Positions 1-8,452 of a stretch of DNA of 46,947 bases are shown one piece after another. How positions within the stretch are numbered: position 1 is the stretch's first letter; the number at the start of each line of letters is the position of its first letter. The DNA is from Planctomycetota bacterium (GTDB lineage: Bacteria; Planctomycetota; JAJSAM01; JAJVHW01). The notes beneath the pieces were generated by a model. It had not been told where the DNA came from, ran no database searches, and saw only the letters and a program-made list of their open reading frames with translations. Location of the stretch: positions 1 through 46,947 of the forward strand of contig JAJFFG010000114.1 in NCBI GenBank assembly GCA_021776825.1, read 5' to 3'. Made by a program: the position numbers and the translations under genes.

Positions 1-57
1 TTGTGCACCGTGCAGAGCAGGGTCCACGTCCCACGGACGAAAGACCGTCTCACTCAT
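1..57 (-). CDS. Possible N-terminus of a gene leaving the left edge
   Basis: An ATG at position 57 on the minus strand opens 19 codons (MSETVFRPWDVDPALHGAQ) that run off the window without a stop. The FRPWDVD motif vaguely recalls the start of IS1182-type transposases, but this is too short to assign. There is no convincing ribosome binding site. It is divergent from the gene at 234. Low confidence that it is a gene at all. Confidence 0.2.
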   Translation of the reverse strand, partial: MSETVFRPWDVDPALHGAQ

Positions 58-233
58 GCCCAGATCATCGTCCACGGCGACGACGCTCTGGTGCCCGGCG
101 GGGGTCTAACTAGCAGCCTGTCGCGCCGGCGGTCTCTCGCAGGGCGACGACGAAACTCCGACGGGCTGCTAGGCTCGGAGGGTGCCGGGAAGGGCCAGGC
201 GCAGACGTGAGCGGGATCTGAAAAGGGGCTCTT

Positions 234-2456
234 ATGTCGTTGCTGGGACGGATGTTGGGTGTGGTCGCCGGTTGTGGTCTGGCCGTCGTCGTCGGCACGC
301 TCGGCACGCTCGGCACCGTCGGGCTTTCCGGGACCGATGCGCGTGCCGCTGGTCCAGCCGGCCTGCGCGTCGTCTCGATCGACGTCACGGGACGCTCGTC
401 CGTCGCGTTGAACGAGGAGATCACGATCCGCTTCAACGCACCGGTCACCGGGGCGTCGCTCACGAACGGCGCGATCTCGATCTTCGCACGCGACGAGGCC
501 GGCGAGCCGATCGGAGACGCCCGTCCCGGCCGCTTCCGCCGGAAGGGCAACACGGTCCGCTTTGTGCCGACACTGCCGACCCACGCGCGCAACCCGTCCG
601 ACCCGACACTCGACTTCTTCGCGCCCGGCACGCCGCAGGACGACGCCTTCGAGAACGGTAGTTTCCGCGCGGCGACCGACTACCTGCTGATCGTTGCCGG
701 TGGCCGCGCAAGGCCGCCGGCTCGTAGCGCGTCGGTGGGGGCGCTGCGTCGTACCGCGACGGCCGACTTCACGACGACTGACGGCGTGGTTGCGCCGCTC
801 TTCCTCGAAGAGGCGACCGTCGATAGCCCGCCGCCACTCGTGCGCTTCACGAACCCCCTCGATCGGGTGTCGTCCGCGATCGATGGCTACGTGCGTCCGG
901 GCGGCACGCCGGACGTTGCGATCGGGACCGACGTGACCGTGTTCCTGACCGGGCTGCCGCTTGACCCCGCCACGGTGCGCGCGCCCGGTGCCGTGCAGTT
1001 GACGTTGGTCGAACGGCTCGGCGCGCTCGAGACGCCGACGGACGTACCCGGTGACGCACTCATCGAGCAGGATCGCAATCGCTCGATCCTCGTGTTCCGT
1101 CCGCGTGAGCCGCTCGAGCCGCACTGCACGTACGCCCTGCGGATCGATCGCGACGTGAAGGACATCCGTGGCCAGTTCGAGCTTGCACACCACGCGGAGC
1201 GACTCCGCCTCCGTTCCATCCATGACTTCCTCACCGCCGTGAGGCGCTTCGATCCGGACCTGCCGATCGAACTCCTCCCGGACCCGCTGGCGTCAGACAT
1301 CTTCGACTGGCCGTCTCAGGTCGAGTTCGAACGGCGCGGAGAGATCAAGCGCAACGTGTTCGCCCTCGGCAACACGCGCCCGTGGGAAATCGACCCGCGC
1401 GTCTTCGCGGTCTTCACGACCGGGGCTGCCGACACGCCAACTCTCACCACGCCGACATTCGCCGAGCCGCGCGGTGGCTCGCTGGCTCGCGTAACCCGCA
1501 TCGACACGCCGCTCGGGCTGCAGGGCGCGGCCGGCGCCGGGAGCGCGGTCGTGATCCCGTTCGCCTTGGCGCAGCGTCGCAGCCGCCCGGCGTTCATCCA
1601 GGCGGAGTACGGCATCGACCTGAACGCCGACGGCGCGATCGACGAGTCCGAGTACCTCCCCGCCACGCTCGACATCCGAGATGGTCGTCACTCCGGCGAG
1701 ACACAGAAGATCCGCTCGCGGCGCAAGAAGACCGTTCACCAGTACGAGACCGCTCCCGACACCGGACGCTCGAACGCGCTGGTGTGGAATTCGACGCTCG
1801 ACGTCCGGCGCTCGATCTTCACGTCACGCCTCACCGTGTACACGCCGCAGGGCCGCACGGTCCCGGACCCGAACAACCCTGGACGGGTACTGCGGCTCGA
1901 CGGACCGGGCGGCGCGGTGTTCCGTGTTCGGACCAGGCGCGGAGCTCGTCGCGCGAGCGACTGGGCCGTGACCGGACGGTTCGACCTGAGTGCTGCGTCC
2001 ACGCCCGACCTGACGCTCGACGACGTCACGTCCGGAGCGCCGACGCTCATCGCCTGGACGGCGATCCACCCGGACTCTGAGGACTTCAACGACAACGACG
2101 TCCTCGATCCGCTCATCGGTGAGGACATGAACGGCAACGGAGTCCTCGACGAGGTGCCGATCGCCGCGGCGTTCGACTACTACGTGCTCGGCGTCGACGA
2201 GGATCCCCAGGAGCTGGACGCGATCGAGCTCGCGACCCTCGACTGGCAGCCGTGCACACGTTCGTCGGACGTCGGTGATGCGGATGTCGACGTCACGAGC
2301 TCTGCAAACGGCATCGCGAACATCTTCGCCTGGGACGTCGCTACCGACGCACCCGGCGACGGCGCCCAGGTCATCTTCCGCGCGCGCGCCTTCGACGGCG
2401 TCCAGACCGGGGGCAGGTGGGTCTACCGCACCGATCCGGTGACGATCGTCGACTGA
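234..2456 (+). CDS. Secreted Ig-like / calcium-loop protein, copy 1
   Basis: 740-residue protein with a hydrophobic N-terminal signal sequence (about residues 5-38, ending near DARA-AG). A bacterial Ig-like (SbsA/Big-type) region follows, starting at LRVVSIDVTG, with phrases such as NEEITIRFNAPV that resemble that domain family. Two acidic loops look like EF-hand or thrombospondin-type calcium sites: DLNADGAIDESEY (about residue 463) and DMNGNGVLDE (about 631). No enzyme motif is visible. The gene is complete and starts at ATG 234 after a purine-rich GGGG stretch. It is closely related over its full length to the next gene, so the pair is a tandem duplication. Probable role: an extracellular or envelope structural or adhesive protein; substrate unknown. 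The signal-peptide region has a 9-bp repeat (GTLGTLGTV). Confidence 0.75.
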   Translation: MSLLGRMLGVVAGCGLAVVVGTLGTLGTVGLSGTDARAAGPAGLRVVSIDVTGRSSVALNEEITIRFNAPVTGASLTNGAISIFARDEAGEPIGDARPGRFRRKGNTVRFVPTLPTHARNPSDPTLDFFAPGTPQDDAFENGSFRAATDYLLIVAGGRARPPARSASVGALRRTATADFTTTDGVVAPLFLEEATVDSPPPLVRFTNPLDRVSSAIDGYVRPGGTPDVAIGTDVTVFLTGLPLDPATVRAPGAVQLTLVERLGALETPTDVPGDALIEQDRNRSILVFRPREPLEPHCTYALRIDRDVKDIRGQFELAHHAERLRLRSIHDFLTAVRRFDPDLPIELLPDPLASDIFDWPSQVEFERRGEIKRNVFALGNTRPWEIDPRVFAVFTTGAADTPTLTTPTFAEPRGGSLARVTRIDTPLGLQGAAGAGSAVVIPFALAQRRSRPAFIQAEYGIDLNADGAIDESEYLPATLDIRDGRHSGETQKIRSRRKKTVHQYETAPDTGRSNALVWNSTLDVRRSIFTSRLTVYTPQGRTVPDPNNPGRVLRLDGPGGAVFRVRTRRGARRASDWAVTGRFDLSAASTPDLTLDDVTSGAPTLIAWTAIHPDSEDFNDNDVLDPLIGEDMNGNGVLDEVPIAAAFDYYVLGVDEDPQELDAIELATLDWQPCTRSSDVGDADVDVTSSANGIANIFAWDVATDAPGDGAQVIFRARAFDGVQTGGRWVYRTDPVTIVD

Positions 2457-2571
2457 GTAGAACTGCTACTCTGTGGGTGTGTCGGGGGGCACCGGGCGCG
2501 TTGACGGAGATTCGAGGGAAGCCCAGATGCGTCCTCGGAAGCGAGTGTCGGTCGTCGCGACGACCACCGCC

Positions 2572-2616
2572 CTGTTCGTGGCGGCCCTGTTCGTGGCGGC
2601 GCTGTTCGTGGCGGCG
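2572..2616 (+). repeat. Three 15-bp coding repeats in a signal peptide
   Basis: Three near-perfect tandem copies of a 15-bp unit (ctgttcgtggcggcg), each coding LFVAA, followed by a partial fourth. They lengthen the hydrophobic core of the signal peptide of copy 2 and are absent from copy 1. A multiple of three keeps frame, so copy-number change would alter only signal length. Confidence 0.85.
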
Positions 2617-2715
2617 CTGTTCGCCGCGAGCGTCGTCGGTGGTACCGGCGCGTACGCCGCACGTTCCGCCTCCGGACTGCGTGTCGTCTCGATCAGCGCG
2701 GGTGGAATCGAAGTG

Positions 2716-2760
2716 GATGGGCTCGACCTGGATGGGCTCGATCAGGATGGGCTCGATCAG
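2716..2760 (+). repeat. Three 15-bp coding repeats after the signal peptide
   Basis: Three tandem 15-bp units starting gatgggctcga, coding DGLDL/DGLDQ/DGLDQ, then VALNQ. The second and third units are identical. They are absent from the paralogue at 234-2456, where the region reads VTGRSSVALNEE. This is a recent in-frame expansion. Confidence 0.85.
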
Positions 2761-4906
2761 GTCGCGCTCAACCAGGTCATCGAGATCCGCTTCGACGCCC
2801 GCGTCGCGCCGTCGTCCCTATCGAACGGCGCCATTGCGATCCACGCACTCGGTGACGATGGCGAGCCGATCGGTGACCCGCGTCCCGGTGTGCTGCGCCG
2901 CAAGGGCAACGTGGTGCGCTTCGTGCCAACGCTCCCGACACATGCACGGGATCCGGCGGGGGACTTCTTCCCACCCGGTTCACCCCGAGACGACGCCTTC
3001 GAGAACGGCAGTTTTCGGTCGGGCACGGACTACCGCGTGACCGTGTCCGGAGGCCGCGCGAAGCCGGCCGTGCGGGGTGCCGTGCTCGGCCGCCTGCGGC
3101 GCACGACCAACGTCGACTTCCGTACCGCCGACGGGACGACCGCAGATCCGCTCTTCCTGCCGGAGGAGTACCCCGGTCGCCTCCTCCCGGACGAGCTCTC
3201 CGGGTCGCCCGCGCCGCGCGTGCGGTTCGCGGTCCCTACGAGCGACGCGGCGTCGTCCGCGGATGGCTATGCGCGGTTCGGGGGCGCACCTTCGACCCCG
3301 GTGGATAGCGAGGTCACGCTCTTCCTGAATGGCATCCCTCTGGACCCAGCGTCCGTGCGCGCGGACGGTGCCGTCACGCTGACGCTCGTCGAACGTCTCG
3401 CGACGGGTGAGCCGCCAATCATCGTTCCCGGGGACGCGTTCCTCGAGCAGGACCGCAACCGCACTCTGCTCGTGTTTCGTCCGCGAGAAGCACTTCTGCC
3501 GCAAAGCACCTACGCGTTGCGCATCGCCGGCGACGTGACCGACCTGACGGGTGCGCGAGAGGTCGACGATCATCTCGGGCGTCGCGGTGTGCGCGACATC
3601 TACGACGGGCTCGCCGCGGCGCGCGCGGCAGCGCCGGGAACTCCTCCGGAGTTCCTGCCGGATCCACCGAACGAACTGATCCTCAACTGGCCGCCGTCGT
3701 CGGACGCCGCCGCGCGTGGCGAGCTCAAGCGCAACGTCCTCGCGCTCGGCGACACGCGACCGTGGGAGGCAGACCCGCGCGTCTTCGCGTTGTTCACGAC
3801 GCGGCGGGACCTGCGACTCTCGCCGCCGACACCGGCTGCGCCCGACGCACGCCGCCGTCGTGACACGCTGGCCCGGATCACGCGCGTGGTGACGCCCATC
3901 GGCCTGCAGGGCAACGATGGCGCCGGCAACGAGGTCGTTCTGCCGTTCGAACTGAGCCAGCGACGTGGGCGCGATGCGTTCGTCGAGTTGCAGTACGGAG
4001 CCGACTTCGATGACGACGGCGCGATCGACGAATCCGAGTTCCGGCGGGCGACGATCGACAGCAGAGACGTGCGAACCTCCGGCGATACGCGCCGGACACG
4101 CGACCGCGGAACTCGTCGGCTGTTCGAGTTTGCGTCGACCGCGGGAACCGCACGCTCGAACGCCATCACTTGGAACTCGACGGCGGACCTGGAGCCGACT
4201 CCGTACCTCCTCCTGCAAGACACGTATGCGCCCGACGGACGCGAGATCGAGGACCCGAGTGCTCCCCGCACGACGCTCCGCGTTCCCGGCCGGGGCGGCG
4301 TTGTGCTGCGGCTCCGCTCCGTGCGCGTGGGACGCCGCGCGAGCGAGTGGGTCGCGACCGCCCCGTTCGAGTTGAACAACAACGTGCCGCCGACGCTGGC
4401 GCTCCACACCGTCACACCGGGAGATCCGACCCTCGTTCTCTGGACTCCGTACGACGACGACTCGGAGGACAAGAACGGCAACGGCAACTCGATCCGTTGG
4501 ATCTCGAGGATCGCAACGGCAACGGTCTCCTCGACGTGGCGCCGCTCTCCATCGTGTTCGACTACCACGTCATCGGGCCCGATGACGACGTCGAGGACCT
4601 GCGCGGCCTCAACGTCACCGGGCTGGCGTCGCTGGACTGGCTCCCCTGCACGCACGCGGCAGGCATCGGCGATCCAGACGAGGGCGTCCCGAGCGTCCCG
4701 CCAGACACCATCCCGACCAACGGGCCGGGGACCCTGGAGCGCACGTTCGCGTGGGACGTCGCCGCCGACGGCCTCGACCCCGACGCTCCCGTCATCCTCC
4801 GCGCACGAACGTTCACCACAGTCGGCGACAACCACGGTCCGTGGATCTATCGACTGGCCCCGATCACGATCGGCGACTGACGGCGCGACCGGTGTGCGTT
4901 CGACAG

Positions 4907-4975
4907 TGGTAGGCGCGCCAGGACTCGCACCGAGCGCAGCGAGGACGCCGAGACGCCTCAGCGTCGAAGGCAACC
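4907..4975 (-). pseudogene. tRNA-like 3' remnant with altered T-loop
   Basis: Minus-strand sequence ending in GAGTCCTGGCGCGCCTACCA, the same 3' end (T-stem, acceptor, CCA) as the split tRNA at 5018-5066. A 23-bp direct repeat (4905-4927 and 5016-5038) covers it. Instead of a normal T-arm, the sequence upstream is GC-rich and palindromic (GACGC..GCGTC, then CTCGCTGCGCTCGGTGC) and begins with GGTTGC. No 5' half or anticodon arm is recognisable. A similar T-loop interruption is seen at 22661-22819. Confidence 0.6.
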
Positions 4976-5017
4976 GTAGGAGAGAGTCCTGTGCGAGGGC
5001 GCGCGGACTTGTCCAAG

Positions 5018-5066
5018 TGGTAGGCGCGCCAGGACTCGAACCTGGGACCAAGGGATTATGAGTCCC
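5018..5066 (-). pseudogene. 3' half of the split CAU tRNA (left junction)
   Basis: Minus strand, from the 3' side of the anticodon stem-loop to CCA: GGGACTCATAATCCC, TTGGTC, T-arm CCAGG-TTCGAGT-CCTGG, acceptor CGCGCCT, A, CCA. It corresponds to nucleotides 29-77 of a 77-nt tRNA. No 5' half adjoins it; upstream (plus-strand positions above 5066) is island sequence. The missing nucleotides 1-42 are at 22600-22641. The acceptor strand CGCGCCT pairs fully with GGGCGCG of that half. Confidence 0.9.
5053..5066. repeat. Left attachment-site core
   Basis: GGATTATGAGTCCC on the plus strand, identical to 22600-22613. It covers the anticodon loop (CTCATAA on the tRNA strand) and most of both anticodon-stem strands. 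The flanks differ on the island side, as expected for an attL/attR pair. Confidence 0.85.
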
Positions 5067-5129
5067 TTGGGAGCGGTCGTAACCCCCCTGATTCCAGGCA
5101 GTTGAGATTCCGGACCCCCAAGCGGACCC

Positions 5130-5981
5130 CTACGTTAGGTACCGCTCGAGCCCGGCGTCGTCGCCTTTGCCCCTCAGGCCGGAGCAGAAGTAGCACTCGC
5201 CGGCGGGCTTGTCGGCGCTCGTGGTCGTCATGCGCCGTTCGGCGTAGTACTTGATCAAGGACGCGGGCGCACGGAGACCGGTGATCGCGAACATGAACTC
5301 GGTCACGGCCAGCGAGGCGACGACCCCGTTCAGCGAGACAACCGACGGACCCGACTCGTCCAACGCCCGCTTCCGGACGCCGTAGATCGCGTCCGCGTCC
5401 TCCCGGAGGTCCGCCGAGGCGAAGTACGCCTGTACGTCGCCGTGATCGAGTTCGCCGAGGCAGACGAGGCACGGGGGGCCGTGCCACATCGTGCACACGC
5501 GACCACCGAGCGAGAGAGGGTCCGTCGACGCGACGTCCGTGGCGATGTCGACGTACGGCTTCTCGAACGCGGCGCAGAACTCGGTCAGGATCTGGCGGGG
5601 ACCGTCGCCATCGACGCAGCCGAACACGACGTCGGCGTCGTGCAGAGCCGCGTACGCCCCCGCACTCGGGAACGGAGCCTTCACCATCGTGACCTTGATC
5701 GTGGGGTCGATCCGTTCGACGAGCCGCTTGCCGAGCACGACCTTGTCGCTCCCGGGGATCGGGTCCGTGGCGTCGGCGGTGACGTACCGGTTCCTGTTCG
5801 TCTTCTTCAGCTCGCCGGGTTCGACGATCTGAAGGCCGGCTACGCGAAGGTAGGCGAGCTGCTGGAGCACGTGCCCACCCACACCGCCAGCGCCCACCAC
5901 CGCGACGGTGCAGGCGCGGATGAGCTTCTGGCCCTCTTGCCCGAGGAGCTGCTCGGTCCGATGAAGGTCAGGGGCGTTCAC
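5130..5981 (-). CDS. ThiF/E1-like activating enzyme of a bacterial ubiquitin-like system
   Basis: About 283 residues from GTG 5981, which overlaps the TGA of the JAB gene as GTGA and follows a strong GGGGAGGAA site. Longer upstream extensions lie inside the JAB gene and look like shadow sequence. The E1/ThiF/MoeB adenylation domain shows the nucleotide-binding GAGGVGG (30-36), NRNRY (63-67) and the acidic CVDGDG loop (122-127). Four zinc-type cysteines sit in CLVC (171-174) and CYFC (263-266). The other cysteines (24, 122, 136, 163) are not in the usual E1 catalytic-loop position; that stretch (GPSVVSLNGVVASLA) has Ser instead. Predicted role: adenylate the C-terminal Gly of the Ubl at 6908-7153 and pass it to the E2-like protein. 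It is the last gene of the operon and ends 64 bp from the left island end. Confidence 0.85.
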   Translation of the reverse strand: MNAPDLHRTEQLLGQEGQKLIRACTVAVVGAGGVGGHVLQQLAYLRVAGLQIVEPGELKKTNRNRYVTADATDPIPGSDKVVLGKRLVERIDPTIKVTMVKAPFPSAGAYAALHDADVVFGCVDGDGPRQILTEFCAAFEKPYVDIATDVASTDPLSLGGRVCTMWHGPPCLVCLGELDHGDVQAYFASADLREDADAIYGVRKRALDESGPSVVSLNGVVASLAVTEFMFAITGLRAPASLIKYYAERRMTTTSADKPAGECYFCSGLRGKGDDAGLERYLT

Positions 5982-6511
5982 CAGGTTCCTCCCCGAGACC
6001 ACGCGGTCTCGCTGCGTCCTGTCGGGTGGAGGCGCTGGCCGTCCGCGACGATGGCCGCGAGGACGGAGGGCTCGGCCTCGTTGTCGGCCCACGCGAGCGC
6101 GTCGAAGGACCCTGGCGCTACCACCACGGCGGCGTACGGCGCGCCGCGGAGTCGCCAACGCACATGCGGCACGAGCTCTCGCAGTCCGGTGATGTCGCTG
6201 GGCGACATCCCGGCCACGTCCTGGAACGGATGCGAATGCAGCTCGACGGGAGCGGCTCCCAAGTCGTGCGCCCTCTTGATCATCGCGGCCCGCTCGTCGT
6301 CTGTCAGCTCGATGAAGTAGGCGCTCTTCACAGCGAACCCGCTCTCGGGCACGAGACGGTGTTCGACGTGGACGAGGCGGTGGTCATCCCCGAGTTGGAC
6401 GTGGCGCGCGAAGATGAACGCCGCCTCCTCCTCGCCCTCGGAGTGGCCGAGAAGGTGATCCCAGATGCGCTCGAGCGCGACCCTCGGTACGTGGAGTTCG
6501 ACCCCCGCCAT
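5978..6511 (-). CDS. JAB/JAMM (MPN) metalloprotease, deubiquitinase-like
   Basis: 177 residues from ATG 6511, whose first base is shared with the stop of the E2-like gene (TGATG). JAMM zinc motif: Glu in the EGEEEAAF region (about 26-29), then HSHP (His92, His94), then SPSD (Ser103, Asp106), the H-x-H-P-x8-S-x2-D arrangement. The family removes Ubl proteins from targets or trims Ubl precursors. The Ubl here already ends in a bare Gly, so deconjugation is the more likely job. It overlaps the E1 gene by 4 nt, so the two are translationally coupled. Confidence 0.87.
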   Translation of the reverse strand: MAGVELHVPRVALERIWDHLLGHSEGEEEAAFIFARHVQLGDDHRLVHVEHRLVPESGFAVKSAYFIELTDDERAAMIKRAHDLGAAPVELHSHPFQDVAGMSPSDITGLRELVPHVRWRLRGAPYAAVVVAPGSFDALAWADNEAEPSVLAAIVADGQRLHPTGRSETAWSRGGTW

Positions 6512-6903
6512 CACGCACCCCCCTGGAAGCGCTGCCCGATTCCGATGGCCCAGTTCAGGAGATTGGACCCCTTGCTGGCCGGGACCTTGGGCTGCCACGC
6601 GTCCTCGGTCGTCCAGGACAGCAGGCCCCACGGCCCGCCGAAGGGCGGCGCGGTCTTCGCCGGCTCCGTGTAGTTGCCCGGCACGGCCTCCTCGAAACGC
6701 AGTCCGGATCGGACATAGATCCCGTACGGGGCTGCGGCCGGATGGTTGGCCTGGATCTGGAAGGCGACGTCGTCCCGCTCGCGATTCCAGCCGTTGGCGA
6801 ACGGATAGGCGGGCAGCTTCACCCAGCGCCCGTTCGGCTCGTAGACCATGTCCGGGAAGCGGGACCTCAGGAGCGCGAGCTCCTCTTCGATGCGTTCGTC
6901 CAC
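6511..6903 (-). CDS. E2-like conjugation protein (Prok-E2_E type) without cysteine
   Basis: 130 residues. Position between Ubl and JAB, size and the C-terminal pattern WGLLSWTTEDAWQP...KGSNLLNWAIGIGQRF fit the Prok-E2_E family found next to multiubiquitin-type Ubls. There is no cysteine anywhere in the protein, so the usual E2 thioester cannot form. A serine or threonine in SWTTEDAW (about 96-103) is a candidate for an oxyester, as I recall reported for related bacterial ubiquitination-like operons. It begins 4 nt after the Ubl stop. The assignment rests on pattern and context and would need structural comparison. Confidence 0.75.
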   Translation of the reverse strand: MDERIEEELALLRSRFPDMVYEPNGRWVKLPAYPFANGWNRERDDVAFQIQANHPAAAPYGIYVRSGLRFEEAVPGNYTEPAKTAPPFGGPWGLLSWTTEDAWQPKVPASKGSNLLNWAIGIGQRFQGGA

Positions 6904-6907
6904 CGCA

Positions 6908-7153
6908 TCAACCCCGCTTGAACTTCACCTTCTTGGCGAAGCCGTGCCCGGGCTTGAGCTCGATGACCTCACCTGGCTGCAGGGTCCGTTCGACGTTGTG
7001 CTTGTCGATTTCGATGACGCCCTGCGACGGCTCCCAGCCGCCCAGCTCGATGATCTGCTCCGTCGTGATCGTGGGCGCGTCCCACTGGTGGATAGTGCCC
7101 TCGGTGTTCACGAGGTACGTCTTGCCGCATCGCGGTTTTTCGGCCTGCTTCAT
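6908..7153 (-). CDS. Small ubiquitin-like modifier (multiubiquitin-domain type)
   Basis: 81 residues, ATG 7153 preceded by GGAG about 8 nt upstream. A single domain with TYLVNTEGTIHQWDAPTIT, IIELGGW, GVIEIDKHNVERTLQPGE and GHGFAKKVKFKRG matches the multiubiquitin (Ubl) family pattern. It ends with Arg-Gly, so its C-terminal Gly is exposed without processing. In this operon it is the predicted modifier, activated by the E1 at 5130-5981. No predicted target is encoded here. Confidence 0.85.
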   Translation of the reverse strand: MKQAEKPRCGKTYLVNTEGTIHQWDAPTITTEQIIELGGWEPSQGVIEIDKHNVERTLQPGEVIELKPGHGFAKKVKFKRG

Positions 7154-7273
7154 CTGACAATCTCCGGTGATGAAAGAGTGGGTGGGCTGCCTCGGGCGAT
7201 TGCCCTTGGCGTCTCTGCCCTACTCCTCGTCACAGGCGGACCGGCGTGCGACAGAAACCGAGAATCTCGGCTA

Positions 7274-8080
7274 TCAGCCGTCGTCGGGCGTCAGCAACGT
7301 GACGACGCGTCCCGTCGCACCGAGCGGCATCACTTCTTCCCACACCCAGGATCCCCGGGGGCGCTCGAACCAACGGTGCGCTTCGGTGCGTCGGCCTGTG
7401 ATCGCCAACGACTCGCCGGCGGCAATGCGGCGCCACACCTCCGCGGTGACGGTGTCGTCCGGCACGGCCGCGCCGAACTCCACGTAGCTCATGCCGCGGG
7501 AGCGCATGTCGTATGAGGCGACGGCCCAGGCGATGCCGTCCGCGTCGGTGAAGACTGCCGTGCACGCCTCGATATCGCTGTTGCAGTAGCGCAGGATCGT
7601 GCTCGTGAGCGACGTCTCAAGGCGCGTCGCGAGCGCACACAGGTCCTTGAGATCGCAGACGCTCTGTCGGAACCGCCGGACCGCAGACACGAACAACGGA
7701 CCCGGCATGAGCAGCTCCGACGCGAACGTGTCGGCCTGTCGCTCGCGCTCCGTGTGCGAGTGGAAGTTGGCGATGCAGTTACTCGTAACTCCGGCGCGCA
7801 AGGCAGCGCGGTGTTCCGGGATGTAGAAGTGACCAAGCTCATGCGCGAGCGAGAAGCGGACTCGGCCGTGCGGCCGGCCAGGGCCCTCTCCGTTGTGGAA
7901 GATCCCGAAACCGCTCTCACTGGCGAAGTACTCGATTCGGGCGTCGAACGATGGGCCGTACACCCCAGCAGCGATGACGATGCCCTCGGCCTGGGCGATC
8001 GCTCGCGGATCGACCGGTAGCCGCCAGAGCCCGTGGGCCTTGAGCACCTCGTGTGCCAGGTCCGCGATGCGGTCAGGCAT
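7274..8080 (-). CDS. ImmA/IrrE-family zinc metalloprotease
   Basis: 268 residues from ATG 8080, overlapping the upstream small gene by 8 nt. The gluzincin motif HELGH (80-84) is followed by ERERQADTFASELLMP (about 111-126), the typical ImmA/IrrE signature with a third metal-binding Glu. ImmA/IrrE proteins cleave repressors or sigma/anti-sigma partners to switch on mobile-element or stress genes. Its place directly after the operon's sigma factor and the 125-residue protein makes one of these the obvious substrate candidate (inference). A 120-bp gap separates it from the Ubl. Confidence 0.87.
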   Translation of the reverse strand: MPDRIADLAHEVLKAHGLWRLPVDPRAIAQAEGIVIAAGVYGPSFDARIEYFASESGFGIFHNGEGPGRPHGRVRFSLAHELGHFYIPEHRAALRAGVTSNCIANFHSHTERERQADTFASELLMPGPLFVSAVRRFRQSVCDLKDLCALATRLETSLTSTILRYCNSDIEACTAVFTDADGIAWAVASYDMRSRGMSYVEFGAAVPDDTVTAEVWRRIAAGESLAITGRRTEAHRWFERPRGSWVWEEVMPLGATGRVVTLLTPDDG

Positions 8081-8450
8081 CGTCGTCGGACTCGCCCTGC
8101 TCCCGCAGTTGCCGGCGGATCTCCTCGCGTTGGAGTTCCAGCTCACGCCGCGTCTCGTCGTCGATCTCCTCTGCACGGTTCAACCCAGAGTTCGCCAACT
8201 CCGGCTCGCTGCTCGGGGATCGGACCGTGCGGCCGACGGGAGACTCGGGCTCCTCGTAGGGCTCGTCGGATCGACTGAGAAGTTGCTGCACCAGGTCGGT
8301 GCCGAGGCTGCCCAGCGCCGCACAGTCGTCGTCCGACAGCTCGATCAGGTCGTCTTCCGACGGCACCTCGGGGAGCGGCCGTCGGATCTGCGAGGCGATG
8401 AGCGCGTCCAGCGCCCTTCGCTCTCGTTCGTTGCGGTCCTTGGTTCCCAT
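8073..8450 (-). CDS. Acidic coiled-coil protein between sigma factor and protease
   Basis: 125 residues from ATG 8450, 2 nt after the sigma-factor stop. It is highly charged: an N-terminal DxxER-rich segment, an acidic middle (SEDDLIELSDDD), and a C-terminal stretch (EEIDDETRRELELQREEIRRQL) that should form a coiled coil. No known domain recognised. Gene order, size and charge suggest an anti-sigma-like or adaptor protein that could be the ImmA/IrrE substrate, but nothing in the sequence proves this. Confidence 0.7.
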   Translation of the reverse strand: MGTKDRNERERRALDALIASQIRRPLPEVPSEDDLIELSDDDCAALGSLGTDLVQQLLSRSDEPYEEPESPVGRTVRSPSSEPELANSGLNRAEEIDDETRRELELQREEIRRQLREQGESDDDA

Positions 8451-8452
8451 GG

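Larger units (their letters stand above)
2527..4880 (+). pseudogene. Secreted Ig-like / calcium-loop protein, copy 2, frameshifted near 4486
   Basis: Tandem paralogue of the preceding gene. The preferred start is ATG 2527 after GAGGGAAG; it gives MRPRKRVSVV followed by a hydrophobic signal sequence built of three LFVAA repeats. Alignment holds through the calcium loop DFDDDGAIDESEF to DDDSEDKNGNGN. There the reading frame is lost: codon 4486-4488 appears to lack one base, and the matching C-terminus (LDPLDLEDRNGNGLLD through to ...WIYRLAPITIGD, stop at 4880) continues in another frame. Read without correction, the first frame runs to about 5061 through tRNA remnants and ends in non-homologous sequence, including the GLEPGT translation often produced by tRNA genes. 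One inserted base would restore about 784 residues. This is either a real inactivating deletion or a sequencing error. Confidence 0.7.

Noticed and set aside
1..210. Plus-strand ORF from position 1
   Set aside because: Arg/Ser-rich, no motif and no homology seen; probably a chance frame.
4881..5061. C-terminal extension of the second Ig-like protein to 5061
   Set aside because: It is the wrong frame after the deletion at about 4486; the last part is a translation of tRNA remnants, while the homologous C-terminus ends at 4880.
4907..5066. CRISPR-like direct repeats
   Set aside because: Only two copies, and they are explained as tRNA 3' ends; no regular spacer pattern anywhere in the window.
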